NCBI RefSeq assembly: GCF_013344475.1 | Contig: NZ_JABUOU010000002.1 | Span: forward strand, 248,001-312,000 | Origin: Martelella limonii | Lineage (GTDB): Bacteria; Pseudomonadota; Alphaproteobacteria; Rhizobiales; Rhizobiaceae | Length of the DNA: 64,000 nt | Direction of reading: 5' to 3' | Part shown: positions 18,074-28,342 of the stretch, piece after piece | Position numbering within the stretch: the first letter of the stretch is position 1 | How the letters are laid out: every line of letters begins with the position of its first letter | Translations under genes and position numbers: made by a program | The notes under the pieces: generated by a model | Told to the model about the DNA's origin: nothing | Databases searched by the model: none | What the model saw: the letters and a program-made list of their open reading frames with translations, nothing else

Positions 18074-19378
18074 TCAATCCCGTCCGCCCGATTTCGGCCG
18101 GTCCGGCCTGAACGTGTAGCCGGTCTCCACTGCGGCAAGACCGAACTTGCCGCGCAGCCGGTCAATGGCGCCTTCGGCGGCGGCGCGTTTGGCGGCGCCC
18201 GGATCGACGAGGTCCGGCGGATCGGCCGTTGCGGGATCGCAAAGATCCGCAATGCCGATCCCGATCAGCCGGTATCGGGTACCGTCCGTTTCACTCTTCA
18301 AGAGATCCAGCCCGTTGGAAAATATCCGGTCGGCAAGCTGGGTCGGTGCGCTCAGGTGCCGGTTGCGGGTGCGGGTCTTGAAGTCGGCGGTCTTCAATTT
18401 CAGGACCACGGTGTGGCCCGCCACACCCGCCGCCTTGGCCCGTCCGGCGGTCTTTTCGCTGAGCCGCCTGAGGATCGCGCTCAGCGCCTCGAGATCGGCG
18501 ATATCGGTGTTGAACGTGGTCTCGTTGGAAATGCTCTTCGCCTCGCGCTCCGGCTTGACGCTGCGGGTGTCCTCGCCGCGGGCAAGGTGGTAGAGCCGCG
18601 GCCCGATGACGCCGTAGCGGCGCAGCAAATCGTTCTTCTCCATCTTCTGGAATTGGCCGATCGTGGTGATGCCGTCGCGCTTCAGCGTTTCGGTGAACGC
18701 CTTGCCGACGCCCCAGATCATGCTGACCGGCTTGTCCGCCAGGAAGCCCATGGCCTCCGCCTCGCCAATGACCGAAAAGCCGCGCGGCTTTTGAAAGTCC
18801 GAGGCAATCTTCGCCAGGAACTTGCAGTAGGAGAGGCCGATGGAAATGGTGATGCCAAGCTCGCCCTCGACCCGGCGGGCAAAGCGCGCCAGCGTGAGCG
18901 CGGGGCTTGCCTTGTGCAGCCTTTCTGTGCCCGCCAGATCGAGAAAGGCCTCGTCGATGGAAAGCGGCTCGACCAGCGGCGTCAGCTCCAGCATCATGGC
19001 GCGGAGCTGACGGCCGACCGCGACATATTTTTCCATGTTGGGCCGGATCACCACGGCGTCGGGGCAGGCTTCCAGCGCCTTGAACATCGGCATCGCCGAT
19101 TTCACGCCGCTGATGCGGGCGATGTAGCAGGCGGTCGAGACCACGCCGCGCTTGCCGCCGCCAATGATCACTGGCTTGTCTGCAAGCTCCGGATTGTCGC
19201 GCTTCTCGATCGCGGCGTAAAATGCGTCGCAATCGATATGGGCCATGGAAAGCGTATTGAGCTCGCTGTGGCGCAGCAGGCGCGGGCTGCCGCAGTGACG
19301 GCAGCGGCGGGCATCGCCGGAAACGCCGTTCAGGCAATCACGGCACAAGGCATCCAGATGTGGCATCGTGTCGGCCAT
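18074..19378 (-). CDS. dinB: DNA polymerase IV (Y-family) with N-terminal zinc motif
   Basis: 434 residues from the ATG at 19378. The N-terminus has a four-Cys motif (C12, C15, C26, C29 in LCRDCL ... CRHCG), a common extension in rhizobial DinB. The catalytic core follows: [20 protein letters not shown] and [11 protein letters not shown] supply the metal-binding acids; the helix-hairpin-helix and little-finger parts are complete. It performs error-prone translesion synthesis. An in-frame ATG at 19435 was rejected because an SOS box (19387-19401) sits just upstream of 19378, where a promoter is expected. Confidence 0.93.
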   Translation of the reverse strand: MADTMPHLDALCRDCLNGVSGDARRCRHCGSPRLLRHSELNTLSMAHIDCDAFYAAIEKRDNPELADKPVIIGGGKRGVVSTACYIARISGVKSAMPMFKALEACPDAVVIRPNMEKYVAVGRQLRAMMLELTPLVEPLSIDEAFLDLAGTERLHKASPALTLARFARRVEGELGITISIGLSYCKFLAKIASDFQKPRGFSVIGEAEAMGFLADKPVSMIWGVGKAFTETLKRDGITTIGQFQKMEKNDLLRRYGVIGPRLYHLARGEDTRSVKPEREAKSISNETTFNTDIADLEALSAILRRLSEKTAGRAKAAGVAGHTVVLKLKTADFKTRTRNRHLSAPTQLADRIFSNGLDLLKSETDGTRYRLIGIGIADLCDPATADPPDLVDPGAAKRAAAEGAIDRLRGKFGLAAVETGYTFRPDRPKSGGRD

Positions 19379-19386
19379 GGCGATCG

Positions 19387-19401
19387 GAACAAAAGTTGAA
19401 C
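19387..19401 (-). promoter_or_regulatory. LexA (SOS) box of dinB
   Basis: GAAC-N7-GAAC (GTTC-N7-GTTC on the coding strand), the direct-repeat LexA site known for alphaproteobacteria. It ends nine bases upstream of the dinB ATG, so LexA bound here would block transcription start. Confidence 0.8.
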
Positions 19402-19453
19402 AGCCGAAACTAACGCCGCGCCGGACCTCTGGCAAGCCGGCCCTATGCCGTCA

Positions 19454-20107
19454 TCAACCGTTTTCGGCAATGTGGCGGCGGATGAGCTGATCCGCATGGT
19501 TCCAGCCGGTTGCTACCACCGATGGCGCCTCGGTTTTCGGCGCCATGGCGCGGTAATCCTCGTTGATCAGCAGGTTGATGGTCAGCGCGCCTGGAAGACA
19601 TTCGGAGACAGAGCGGCAGTTGTAGAGCATGTCGTCCACAAAGATCAGGGCCGGCGGGTGCCTGGCGCAAAGCGATCTGAGGACCTCGCCCTTGGGCTCT
19701 TCCGATGCGATCAGCGGAAAGCGGAAGCCGTGGCGGGCAAGAAGCCGCCGGCGGGCATCGCGATGCTGCGGCGGCATGGCGGTGAGAAGCAGCACGTCGG
19801 CAATCTCGCTGATGCCCTCCAGCGTTTCGCGTGCGGTTTCGAAGGGGTGCTGCCAGTCCTCCTGGGCATCGTAGAATGCAGACAGGAAGGCGCCGACGCC
19901 CGAATCAGGGATTGCAGCGCCGGTTTCGAGCGACGTGACATTGCCGTTGAGACTGAAGGTCCTCAGCACCAACTCGTGGTCATTGGCTTTTAGAAACGCC
20001 TTGAACGGCTCGAGGAATTGCAGCACCACCTCATCGACATCCACGACGACCAGCGGCCGGTCCCCGATTTTCAGGCCTGCATTGTCCTGATCGATGCGCG
20101 TACTCAC
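19454..20107 (-). CDS. HAD-superfamily hydrolase-like protein
   Basis: 217 residues. HAD motif I is visible as VVVDVDEVVLQ, motif II probably as LLLTAMPPQH, and motif III/IV as ALIFVDDMLYNCRSV, so the metal-binding aspartates are present. The first aspartates (DVDE) fit a phosphohydrolase. Substrate is unknown. The start overlaps the stop of the DUF3572 gene by four bases, so the two are cotranscribed from the divK divergent region. Confidence 0.75.
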   Translation of the reverse strand: MSTRIDQDNAGLKIGDRPLVVVDVDEVVLQFLEPFKAFLKANDHELVLRTFSLNGNVTSLETGAAIPDSGVGAFLSAFYDAQEDWQHPFETARETLEGISEIADVLLLTAMPPQHRDARRRLLARHGFRFPLIASEEPKGEVLRSLCARHPPALIFVDDMLYNCRSVSECLPGALTINLLINEDYRAMAPKTEAPSVVATGWNHADQLIRRHIAENG

Positions 20108-20400
20108 GCGCGCTGTCCGTCATAGTCGAGCTTCTGCCAGGCGCGGTTGATGGTTTCCGGTTTCACGTTGCAATCATGGCAGAAGGCCATCAGCGTCGGT
20201 TCGTGTCCGGCGATGAAGCCGATCATCGCCTGTTCGAAACCGGGGCTTTCAGAAAGCGCGCGCAACTCGCCGACATCGACGCCGGTCAGCGCCGAAAACC
20301 GGCTCAGAAGCTCCGGTTCGCCAGCAAGCCACACCAGGATTTCGATTGCCAGCTGATGCTCGGGCGAGGAATTTTCCGAAGGCTCTTCAAATTTTTGCAC
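20104..20400 (-). CDS. DUF3572 family protein
   Basis: 98 residues, acidic, helical, with the family pattern [30 protein letters not shown] and MAFCHDCN near the C-terminus. Function unknown. It is divergent from divK, an arrangement kept in many rhizobia, and is the first gene of the two-gene unit with the HAD protein. Confidence 0.85.
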   Translation of the reverse strand: MQKFEEPSENSSPEHQLAIEILVWLAGEPELLSRFSALTGVDVGELRALSESPGFEQAMIGFIAGHEPTLMAFCHDCNVKPETINRAWQKLDYDGQRA

Positions 20401-20528
20401 GTGGATTTCCGTTTCTTAACCAAATCGGCCTAAAGTCGATCAGTGATGCGCAGGGTGAGACCGATTCTAGCGTTTCACCGGCGTGTTGCAAGCCGGACCA
20501 GTGTGCCGGTGCCAGGGGATTGCGTCAT

Positions 20529-20900
20529 ATGGCGAAACAGGTTCTGATTGTCGAAGATAACGATTTGAATATGAAGCTGTTTCGCGATCTGGTTGAGGCA
20601 TCGGGCTATGAGGCGGTGGAAAGCCGCACGGGTGCGGATGCGGTGGAACTGGCGCGGCGTTACCGGCCGGGGCTGATCCTGATGGATATCCAGCTGCCGG
20701 AACGCTCGGGCATCGATATCGCCCGCAGCTTGAAAGCCGACAGCGAATTGGCCAAGATACCGATCATCGCGATCACGGCCTTTGCCATGCGCGGCGACGA
20801 GGAGCGGATCCGCGATGCCGGGTGCGATGCCTATCTTTCCAAGCCCGTCTCGGTTCCACATTTCATCAAGACCGTGAAGACTTATCTGGGCGATGCCTGA
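20529..20900 (+). CDS. divK: Single-domain response regulator DivK
   Basis: 123 residues, a stand-alone receiver domain. Acidic pocket E9-D10, phospho-acceptor D53 in [13 protein letters not shown], and the conserved Lys in YLSKPVS are all present. DivK controls polarity and cell-cycle kinases upstream of CtrA in alphaproteobacteria. The start is the ATG at 20529 rather than the far-upstream frame opening at 20346. A CtrA-like half-site TTAACCAA lies at 20416-20423 in the divergent promoter region. Confidence 0.93.
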   Translation: MAKQVLIVEDNDLNMKLFRDLVEASGYEAVESRTGADAVELARRYRPGLILMDIQLPERSGIDIARSLKADSELAKIPIIAITAFAMRGDEERIRDAGCDAYLSKPVSVPHFIKTVKTYLGDA

Positions 20901-20913
20901 GGAAACGAACGTA

Positions 20914-22185
20914 ATGAGCTTCGGCGAAGAAAGCATCGTTCTGATCGGCGGCGAGGGGGCTGTGGCCCACACGCTGACGGCGATGCTGAGCTCGTGGCCG
21001 GTCGGTTTCTATCAGGCGGATTTTTCCGACAGCGACGGCATGATGGCGGCGGTCAATGCCGCAAGCCTCATTCTGGTTGCGGTCGATGACGAGGATGCAG
21101 GGCCGGCGCTGTCATGCTGCGGGATCCTGAAGGAACATGATTCGGGCATTGCCGCCCCTGTCGCGATCATCACGCCTGAAAAGGCCGATGCCGCGCTGAG
21201 GCTCGCCGCCCTTCGGGCCGGCGCTGACGACGTGATCGGCCTGGAGCATAATCTGAATGCGGCGGCCGCGCGCATTTCCGCGCTGCTGCGGTTTTTTGCG
21301 CTTCAAAAGGAGGCTGGCTCGTGGGAGCGGACGGCAAGCCGCACGCATGCCGATCCGGTGCCGGATGACAGCGTGAAGGTGCTGGTGGTGGCGGAAGATG
21401 CCGCGCTCCGGCAGGATATCCTGAAATCCATGTTGTCGCTGACGACCACGATTGCCACGGGGGACCTCCAGGAAGCGCTTTATCTGTCTGCGAGCCAGCG
21501 ATTCGATCTCGTTCTGGTGCATGGTGGATCAGAGCTTTCCGATGCGATGCGGATCTGCGGCCAGCTCCGCTGCGTGCCGGGCATGCGGTTCGTGCCGCTC
21601 TTCGCGCTGTCCGAGCAGGGCGGCCTTTCCCTGGTTTCAGGTGAAGCGGCCCGCGCTGCGGACGATTGCATGGATTGGCCGGGAGAGACGGGTGAACTGG
21701 TTCTCAGGTCGCTTCTGCATCTGCGCCGCAAGCGGTTCCTCGCAACCCTCGGCGTCGGCATCGACATTGCTACAGAGGAAATGTCCTCGGAAGAAGAAAG
21801 CAATGGCCTGCTTGCTCCCGACGGCTTTGCCCGGGCGCTCAATGCTTTGAAGCGTGAAGCAAGCGAGGCGGGCGAGCCGCTTTACATGGGCGTGCTGCGC
21901 GTGCCGGAAACGGTTGCCGATGAGAGTGCCGGCGCCGTGGCGGCCCTGATCCGCTATCATCTGCAGGGCCGTGAGGCGGCAAGTCACGTCGAAGCCGGCC
22001 TGTTTGCGATTCTCTATCCCGATCGCGGCAAGGATGATGCCGAGCATGCCATCCACGCGTTGCATGCGATGCTCGACGCAAGCTGGCGCCAGATTGCCGA
22101 CGAGCGCGCGCGCGCCGGACTGCTGGGCTCGGCGCGTGGTGATGACATTCCTGTATTTAAGTCAGCGCTGATGGAAGTGGGCTAA
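20914..22185 (+). CDS. Degenerate PleD-like protein (two pseudo-receivers, no GGDEF signature)
   Basis: 423 residues from the ATG at 20914, which has GAGGAAA eight bases upstream. Position after divK and size match PleD (REC-REC-GGDEF). However, both receiver-like domains lack the acidic pair and phospho-Asp: the first reads IVLIGGEG and LILVAVDDEDAG, the second VKVLVVAEDAAL and LVLVHGGSEL. Where GG(D/E)EF should stand the protein has HVEAGLFAILYP, and the usual DPLTGLxNRR is replaced by APDGFARALNALKRE. It cannot be an active diguanylate cyclase by known rules. A retained structural or regulatory role is possible since the frame is intact. Confidence 0.75.
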   Translation: MSFGEESIVLIGGEGAVAHTLTAMLSSWPVGFYQADFSDSDGMMAAVNAASLILVAVDDEDAGPALSCCGILKEHDSGIAAPVAIITPEKADAALRLAALRAGADDVIGLEHNLNAAAARISALLRFFALQKEAGSWERTASRTHADPVPDDSVKVLVVAEDAALRQDILKSMLSLTTTIATGDLQEALYLSASQRFDLVLVHGGSELSDAMRICGQLRCVPGMRFVPLFALSEQGGLSLVSGEAARAADDCMDWPGETGELVLRSLLHLRRKRFLATLGVGIDIATEEMSSEEESNGLLAPDGFARALNALKREASEAGEPLYMGVLRVPETVADESAGAVAALIRYHLQGREAASHVEAGLFAILYPDRGKDDAEHAIHALHAMLDASWRQIADERARAGLLGSARGDDIPVFKSALMEVG

Positions 22186-22517
22186 AACCGCCGTCAAAGG
22201 ACGCCAGTTTTTTTGCCGCTTTATAGTGTTTTTTCTGAAAGAACGCCGAAATTAACCATAAAATAGACTGATTTCTGTTCGAACAGTGGAAATAAGTTGA
22301 TTATTTTCAGTGTGCGTTCAAAGTTACTGAAACTGCGTCAAGCAGTTGCCCCATGATGCTCAGGTCCGCCGCATCTCCTGGTCTCGTGGGGTCGGCCGGT
22401 TGATGGCTTGCGGGCTTCCTCGTGCCCTTGCCGTCAACCGGCCGCTCTTATGTTAGCGCTTGCCAATGCGGATTTTGCAGGCTTCGCTGCGCTCGATCCA
22501 CCCTTCAGTTCAGACGT
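22186..22517. other. Intergenic region after the PleD-like gene
   Basis: 332 bases without a supported gene. The first half is AT-rich and contains a TTAACCAT octamer (22252-22259). The second half holds a long hairpin (22394-22443). The ribosomal protein L33 gene (rpmG) commonly found after pleD in this order is not present. Confidence 0.6.
22394..22443 (+). terminator. Long stem-loop, possible terminator
   Basis: GGCCGGTTGATGGC (22394-22407) pairs with GCCGTCAACCGGCC (22430-22443) with one G-T wobble; GGGC/GCCC pair again in the loop. Only a short T-rich tail follows. It could end a pleD transcript, a minus-strand msrB transcript, or an unrecognised small RNA. Confidence 0.45.
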
Positions 22518-22931
22518 TCAGGATTCGTCCGGCACGAAGTGCATGGAATGGCCGTTCATGCAGTAGCGAAGCCCCGTCGGCTTCGGACCGTCCGGAAAGA
22601 CGTGGCCGAGATGACCGCCGCAATTGGCGCAGCGGATTTCGGTGCGCACCATGCCATGGGTGGCATCGCGGTGTTCGGTGACGGCGTTTTCGCTGACGGC
22701 TTCGAAGAAGCTCGGCCAGCCGCAGCCTGCATCAAACTTGGTGTCCGAGCGGAACAGCGGCTCATTGCACGCCGCGCAGTAATAGGTTCCGATCTCGAAA
22801 CTGTCCCAGTACGGACCCGTAAACGGACGCTCCGTGCCATGTTCGCGCATGATGTGGTATTGCTCGGGCGTCAATTTGTCGCGCCATTCGGCTTCGGTTA
22901 CCTGATTTTTCTGTTTATTGCTGTCTGTCAA
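22518..22931 (-). CDS. msrB: Peptide-methionine (R)-S-oxide reductase
   Basis: 137 residues starting at a TTG (22929-22931) with GGAG correctly spaced upstream; earlier in-frame codons encode no MsrB sequence. Zinc cysteines C52, C55, C101 and C104 ([15 protein letters not shown]), probable resolving C70 (DAGCGWPSF) and catalytic C124 (RYCMNGHSM) are all present. MsrB reduces methionine-R-sulfoxide in proteins with thioredoxin. Divergent from the mrp operon. Confidence 0.93.
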   Translation of the reverse strand: MTDSNKQKNQVTEAEWRDKLTPEQYHIMREHGTERPFTGPYWDSFEIGTYYCAACNEPLFRSDTKFDAGCGWPSFFEAVSENAVTEHRDATHGMVRTEIRCANCGGHLGHVFPDGPKPTGLRYCMNGHSMHFVPDES

Positions 22932-23093
22932 AGTCGCGCTCCAACGGTTTTTCACGTTTAATGGGCTGGTTTTACGAGATAGATGTGTCGTAGTCTCAAG
23001 AAAAGCAATGCCTTGAAGGAGCAACTGGCCGCCACGACCGTGGCATTCGGTGCTTTCGGAAAAGACTTGAGCGCAGATGAACGGCTGATGATA

Positions 23094-23112
23094 TGCAGGC
23101 ACACCGCCTGCA
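23094..23112 (+). promoter_or_regulatory. Small inverted repeat upstream of mrpA
   Basis: TGCAGGC (23094-23100) and GCCTGCA (23106-23112) flank ACACC, 33 bases before the mrpA start. It could be an operator or a leader hairpin; no regulator is identifiable. Confidence 0.35.
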
Positions 23113-23145
23113 CATGCGTCCGGCGGACTAGATTTTGGAGATGCC

Positions 23146-25503
23146 ATGTCGCCCAGTGAGACGACACTCATAATGCTGGCCCTTTTCCTGCCTCTGCTCG
23201 GGGCAGTGCTTTCTCCCATAGTCTATCGCATCTTCAGGTCATTTGCTCCCTGGCTTCTGGCGCTCTTGCCGCTGTTTTCGCTGATCCAGTTCGTGCGCCT
23301 GATACCGCGCGTCGCCGAAGGCGACGCGCTGACCGGCGGCTATGACTGGGTGCCGAGCCTTGGCCTGCGGTTCTCCTTCCTGATCGACGGGCTGTCGCTG
23401 ACCTTCGCGCTCTTGATCACCGGCATCGGCACGCTGATCGTGCTTTACGGCGGCGGCTACATGAAGGGCCATCCGCAACAGGCCCGGTTCCTGTCGTTCA
23501 TGTTCATGTTCATGGCGGCCATGCTCGGCGTTGTCATCTCCGATGGCCTGCTGATGCTGTTCATCTTCTGGGAGCTGACCTCGATCACCTCCTTCCTGCT
23601 GATCGGCTTCGATCATGAAAAGGATGCCTCGCGCCGCGCCGCGATCCAGGCGCTGGTGGTGACCGGCGGCGGTGGTCTGCTGCTTCTGGCAGGCGTCCTG
23701 ACCATCCAGTACATCACCGGCGCAAATGCGCTGTCAGAGCTTCTTGCAAGCGGCAATGTTCTGCGCGACAGCCCGATCTATCTCGCGGCCTTCATCCTTG
23801 TCCTCGGTGGCGCCTTTACCAAGTCCGCGCAGTTCCCGTTCCATTTCTGGCTGCCGAACGCGATGGAAGCGCCAACCCCGGTTTCGGCCTATCTGCACTC
23901 CGCCACCATGGTGAAGGCTGGCGTCTATCTGCTGATGCGGCTCAACCCGGTCATGGGCGATACCGCATTGTGGATGACCGTCCTGCCGGTGTTCGGCGGA
24001 ACGACCTTGCTGATCGGCACCATTCTTGCCGTGCGCCAGACCGATCTGAAACTGATGCTTGCCTATACGACCGTCGCCTCGCTCGGCCTGATGGTGATGA
24101 TGACCGGCATGGGCATCGAGCATGCCGTCGAAGGCGCGGTGCTTTACCTGATCGCCCACGCGCTGTTCAAGGGCAGCCTGTTCATGGTGGCCGGCCTCAT
24201 CGATCACGAGAGCGGCACCCGCGATCTCACCAAACTTGGCGGGCTTGCAAAGGCCATGCCGATTACTTTTGCGGCAGGGCTTGCCGGCGCAATCTCCATG
24301 GGTGGTCTGCCGCCCTTCGTCGGCTTTCTCGCCAAGGAAGGCATCTATGAGGCGCTTGATGCCGGCACGATGTTTGCGACGATCTTTCTGATCGTGGCGC
24401 TGATCGGCAATGCACTGATGTTTGCCGTCGGCTTCGGCGTTGGTCTCAGGCCCTTCATCGGCAAGAAGACCGAAACCCCGAAACACGCCCATGAGGGGCC
24501 GGTTCTGATGTGGCTCGGGCCGGTGGCGCTCGGCATTGCAGGCTTGCTGGCGGCGGTGTTCGCGCATTATTTCAACGACCATTTTTCCGGGCCGATGGCG
24601 AGCGCCGTCGCGGGCGAGGCGGTCGAGATCCATCTGTCGCTGGTGCCCCATATCGGCCTGCCGCTAGCGCTCTCCGCGCTGACCGTTTTGATTGCGTTTG
24701 TCTGCTACTGGAAGCTTGACGCGCTGCGCAGCGCCTTCGCGGCGATGCTGCCCCGCTCCGGCCCGGACGCCTGGTTCGATTGCTTCATGCGCGTTCTGGT
24801 GCGCACCGCCTTCAAGGTAACGCAGACGGTGCAGCCGGGACGGCTGGAATTCTACATCACGGCCACCTTCGTCATCGTCGCGATCGTTCTTCTCGGCTCG
24901 CTGGTCTCCTTCGGGGAACTGCCGGAATGGCGCGGCCTGCCGGAAGAGTTCCATCTCGCGCACTGGGCAATCCTGCTGCTTGCGATCATCGGTCTTGGCG
25001 CCGTCATCGGCGCGCACAACCGGCTGACGGCGATCGTGACGCTTGGCATCCAGGGGTTTGCGGTGGCGGTGCTGTTCCTGCTGCTTGGCGCGCCGGACCT
25101 GTCGTTCACGCAGTTCATGGTCGAAACCCTGTCCGTCGTGATCCTGGCGCTGGTCATGACCCGCCTCAACCTGACGCCGTCGGACCACCGCGGCATGGGC
25201 CAGCGAATTTTCGACGGCGCGATCGCCGTTGCCTGCGGTCTCGGTTTCTCGATGCTGCTGATGCGCGTGACCGAAGTGCCCTTCGATGACCGGCTGTCGG
25301 TTTTCTTCAGCACCTATTCCAAGGTGATTGCCCACGGCCATAACGTCGTCAACGTCATCATCGTCGACTTCCGCGGCACGGATACGCTGGGCGAGATTGC
25401 GGTGGTGATGATCACCGGACTTGCGATCCTGGCGCTCATCCGCGTGCGCAACGGCAAGACCGGCACGAAGCCCAAGAAACCGACCGAAAGCGAGGTCCGA
25501 TGA
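23146..25503 (+). CDS. mrpA: Mrp/Pha cation:proton antiporter subunit A
   Basis: 785 residues, strongly hydrophobic, related to respiratory complex I NuoL. The conserved MrpA/NuoL segments are present: [19 protein letters not shown] (with the key Glu), [40 protein letters not shown], and [16 protein letters not shown]-terminal MrpB-like part follows. TTGGAG precedes the start. First gene of a seven-subunit operon with overlapping junctions; the complex exchanges Na+ or K+ for protons and supports growth at high pH or salt. Confidence 0.95.
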   Translation: MSPSETTLIMLALFLPLLGAVLSPIVYRIFRSFAPWLLALLPLFSLIQFVRLIPRVAEGDALTGGYDWVPSLGLRFSFLIDGLSLTFALLITGIGTLIVLYGGGYMKGHPQQARFLSFMFMFMAAMLGVVISDGLLMLFIFWELTSITSFLLIGFDHEKDASRRAAIQALVVTGGGGLLLLAGVLTIQYITGANALSELLASGNVLRDSPIYLAAFILVLGGAFTKSAQFPFHFWLPNAMEAPTPVSAYLHSATMVKAGVYLLMRLNPVMGDTALWMTVLPVFGGTTLLIGTILAVRQTDLKLMLAYTTVASLGLMVMMTGMGIEHAVEGAVLYLIAHALFKGSLFMVAGLIDHESGTRDLTKLGGLAKAMPITFAAGLAGAISMGGLPPFVGFLAKEGIYEALDAGTMFATIFLIVALIGNALMFAVGFGVGLRPFIGKKTETPKHAHEGPVLMWLGPVALGIAGLLAAVFAHYFNDHFSGPMASAVAGEAVEIHLSLVPHIGLPLALSALTVLIAFVCYWKLDALRSAFAAMLPRSGPDAWFDCFMRVLVRTAFKVTQTVQPGRLEFYITATFVIVAIVLLGSLVSFGELPEWRGLPEEFHLAHWAILLLAIIGLGAVIGAHNRLTAIVTLGIQGFAVAVLFLLLGAPDLSFTQFMVETLSVVILALVMTRLNLTPSDHRGMGQRIFDGAIAVACGLGFSMLLMRVTEVPFDDRLSVFFSTYSKVIAHGHNVVNVIIVDFRGTDTLGEIAVVMITGLAILALIRVRNGKTGTKPKKPTESEVR

Positions 25504-25919
25504 ACACGCTGATTTTCCGAACGGCGGCGCCTTTTCTGTCCGCGCTGATGATGCTGTTTTCGATCTTTGTGCTGCTGCGCGGGCATAATGCACCGGGCGG
25601 CGGCTTCATCGGCGGGCTGATCGCCGCTTCCGCGATCGCGATCTTCGGGATTGCGATGGGGGTTTCGGCGGTGCGCCGGGCGATCTATTTTCATCCGCTG
25701 GCCATCGCGGGCGCGGGGCTTCTGTTGTCCACGCTGTCCGGTCTCGTCTCGATCTTCGCGCGCACGCCGTTCATGACGGCACACTGGATCTATCCGGAAA
25801 TTTACGGCGTGGAGATTCCGATCTCCACGGTCACGACCTTCGACATCGGCGTCTATCTCGTCGTCTTCGGCGCGATTTCGTCGATCTTCCTGGCGCTTGA
25901 GGAAAGGGACCACGTCTGA
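25500..25919 (+). CDS. mrpB: Mrp/Pha antiporter subunit B
   Basis: 139 residues, four transmembrane segments, with the MrpB signature [21 protein letters not shown]. Its ATG overlaps the mrpA stop by four bases. MrpB is a core subunit of the antiporter complex. It is separate here, unlike fused AB forms reported in some rhizobial pha operons. Confidence 0.93.
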   Translation: MNTLIFRTAAPFLSALMMLFSIFVLLRGHNAPGGGFIGGLIAASAIAIFGIAMGVSAVRRAIYFHPLAIAGAGLLLSTLSGLVSIFARTPFMTAHWIYPEIYGVEIPISTVTTFDIGVYLVVFGAISSIFLALEERDHV

Positions 25920-26296
25920 TGGAGTTCGTGCTTTCCTGCCTAGTCGGGATATTCTTTGCAGCCGCGATCTATCTGATGCTGTCACGTCACAGCGTCCGCA
26001 TCATGCTTGGCATCGCGATCCTCGGCAATGCGGTCAATCTTCTGATCTTCACGGCCGGCCGGATCACGGGCTTCGTTCCGCCGATCATTCCGAAAGCGAT
26101 GGACACGCTGCCTTCCGGCACGGCAAATCCGCTGCCGCAGGCACTGATCCTGACCGCGATCGTGATCTCGTTTTCCTTCTTCGCCTTCCTTCTGGTTTTG
26201 ACCTACCGCGCCTATCAGGATCTCGACACCGACGATACTGAAGATATGCGCGCTGCAGAGCCCAAGGACCAGCCCATGCCGCCGCTCGGCTACTGA
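25919..26296 (+). CDS. mrpC: Mrp/Pha antiporter subunit C
   Basis: 125 residues, NuoK-like, three transmembrane segments. LMLSRHSVRIMLGIAILGNAVNLLIFT carries the NuoK-like Glu-free helix typical of MrpC, and NPLPQALILTAIVISFSFFAFLL is the conserved last helix. The start overlaps the mrpB stop by one base. Confidence 0.93.
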   Translation: MEFVLSCLVGIFFAAAIYLMLSRHSVRIMLGIAILGNAVNLLIFTAGRITGFVPPIIPKAMDTLPSGTANPLPQALILTAIVISFSFFAFLLVLTYRAYQDLDTDDTEDMRAAEPKDQPMPPLGY

Positions 26297-26318
26297 TCGG
26301 GATATCAAGACTGAACCC

Positions 26319-27872
26319 ATGGCCGTTTCCGCTCACCAAACCGACCTTTCAGCCGCTCTGATCATGGCGCCCACGTCCCTGACGGAGTGGCTCGTGGTCT
26401 TGCCCGTCGTGACCTGCATCACCATCGGCGCCGTGCTGATGATGATCCGCAAGCACACGGTCTGGCATCCGCTCATCGCCATTCCGGCGCTTGTCTTCCT
26501 TGTGGTCATCGATTCCATGCTGCTCTATGCGGTGTTGAAATACGGACCGATCACCATGGTCGCCGGCAAATGGCTGCCGCCGTTCGGCATCGCCTTCACC
26601 GTCGACCTCATGGGCGCGCTTTTTGCGCTCGCCGCAGCGATTGCGGGCCTTGCGGGCGGCGTCTTCGCGCTTGGCGATATCAACAAGAGCGGCCGGCGCT
26701 ACGGCTTCTATCCGTTTCTGATGTTGCTGATTGCTGGCGTTTCCGGCGCCTTTCTCACCGGCGACATCTTCAACCTCTATGTCTGGTTCGAGGTGCTGCT
26801 GATCTCGTCCTTCGGGATGCTGATCCTGGGCTCCACCCATGAACAGCTGGACGGGGCGATGAAATATGCGGTGCTGAACCTGATCGGCACCACGCTGTTC
26901 CTGATTGCGGTCGCCTTCATCTATGCCGTGTTCGGCACGCTCAACATGGCTGATATCGCGATCAAGGCGCGTGCGGCGCCGGCGCTTCCGACGGCAACGA
27001 TTGCGGCGCTTTTCGTTCTCGCCTTCAGCATGAAGGCTGCGGCGTTTCCGGTGAATTTCTGGCTTCCCGCGTCCTATCACACGCCGCGCACCGTGGTTTC
27101 CGCGCTGTTCGGCGGGCTGCTGACCAAGGTTGGCGTCTACGCGCTGTTGCGTGTCATGGTGATGATCCTGCCAGCTGATCTTTCGGCGCTGTCCTCGATC
27201 ATCGGGATCGTGGCGTTCCTGACGATGGCGCTTGCGGGGCTTGGCGCCATTGCCCAGCACGATATTAGAAGGGCCGTCGGCTATATCGTGATCGTCGGGA
27301 TCGGCAATTGTCTTGCCGGTGTCGCGATCGGCGGGGTCGAGGGTCTGCAGGGCGCGCTGTTCTACGCGCTCCACTCGATGATCCTGATGACGCTGCTTTA
27401 CTTCCTCACGGGGCTTGCGGGCAAACTCGCCGGAGGTTTTTCGCTTAACAGTATTGGCGGGATCTACCGCCGCTATCCGGTGTTTGCCGGCATCAGCCTT
27501 GGCGCGTTCTTTGCCGCAGCAGGACTGCCGCCATTCTCGGGCTTCTGGCCGAAAGCCATACTGGTGCGCGCAAGTGTTGACAGCGGCACGTGGTGGCTTG
27601 CGGCGGCGATCCTGTTTGCCGGCTTCTGCTCCACCATCGCGCTTGGCCGGATCTTTCTCCTGGCCTACTGGCGGCCCGGCGAGGCTGAGCCTGCCGAACG
27701 GATCAGGATACCGCTGTCCGAATGGGTTCCGATCATTGCGCTTTCCGCTGTCGTGGTTGCGTTCGGGGTCTATCCCGAGCCGCTTCTTCGGGTCACCGAT
27801 CTGGCTGTCCAGTCGATCCTGTCGCCGGAGGGTTATTTCCTGTCTGTCTTCCCGAGCGGGAGTGCGCCATGA
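26319..27872 (+). CDS. mrpD: Mrp/Pha antiporter subunit D
   Basis: 517 residues, about 14 transmembrane segments, NuoN/NuoM-like. Key segments: FNLYVWFEVLLISSFGML (conserved Glu), FSMKAAAFPVNFWLPASYHTPRTVVSALFGGLLTKVGVYALLR (conserved Lys), and ALHSMILMTLLYFLTGLAG. Proton-translocating antiporter-like subunit. The N-terminus may instead begin at the ATG at 26364; neither has a strong Shine-Dalgarno. Confidence 0.93.
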   Translation: MAVSAHQTDLSAALIMAPTSLTEWLVVLPVVTCITIGAVLMMIRKHTVWHPLIAIPALVFLVVIDSMLLYAVLKYGPITMVAGKWLPPFGIAFTVDLMGALFALAAAIAGLAGGVFALGDINKSGRRYGFYPFLMLLIAGVSGAFLTGDIFNLYVWFEVLLISSFGMLILGSTHEQLDGAMKYAVLNLIGTTLFLIAVAFIYAVFGTLNMADIAIKARAAPALPTATIAALFVLAFSMKAAAFPVNFWLPASYHTPRTVVSALFGGLLTKVGVYALLRVMVMILPADLSALSSIIGIVAFLTMALAGLGAIAQHDIRRAVGYIVIVGIGNCLAGVAIGGVEGLQGALFYALHSMILMTLLYFLTGLAGKLAGGFSLNSIGGIYRRYPVFAGISLGAFFAAAGLPPFSGFWPKAILVRASVDSGTWWLAAAILFAGFCSTIALGRIFLLAYWRPGEAEPAERIRIPLSEWVPIIALSAVVVAFGVYPEPLLRVTDLAVQSILSPEGYFLSVFPSGSAP

Positions 27873-28342
27873 GAATTCTGCTTGCCAATCTGGTTCTTGC
27901 GATCTTCTGGGTTGCCGTGACCGGCAGCGCCTCGCTGCACAATCTGGTCTTCGGCTTCATCATCGGCGCGATCTCGGTGGCGCTGGTGCGCCATCAGATC
28001 GGAGGGGCGGGCTATTTCACGCGGGCAAAGCGCCTCACGACGCTGTTTCTTCTGTTCCTCTACGAATTGATGGTTTCGGCCTGGTCGGTTGCCAAGCTCG
28101 TGTGCACGCCGCGCATGGTCCTGAAGCCCGGGATTTTCCGCTACGAGCTATCTCTGGAGAAGGATTTCGAGATCGTCCTGCTTGCCAACATGATCACGCT
28201 CACGCCCGGTACGCTGACCGTCGACGTTTCGGATGACAAGAAGTACCTCTATATTCATGCGCTCGACTGCGCAGATCCGGACGCGATCCGAAAGAGCATC
28301 GCCGAAGGGTTCGAAGCCAAGATCAGGGAGGCATTCGCGTAA
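27869..28342 (+). CDS. mrpE: Mrp/Pha antiporter subunit E
   Basis: 157 residues. Two or three transmembrane segments then a cytoplasmic domain with the family motif [31 protein letters not shown]. The ATG at 27869 overlaps the mrpD stop (ATGA); the longer upstream frame is mrpD read in the wrong phase. Confidence 0.92.
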   Translation: MRILLANLVLAIFWVAVTGSASLHNLVFGFIIGAISVALVRHQIGGAGYFTRAKRLTTLFLLFLYELMVSAWSVAKLVCTPRMVLKPGIFRYELSLEKDFEIVLLANMITLTPGTLTVDVSDDKKYLYIHALDCADPDAIRKSIAEGFEAKIREAFA

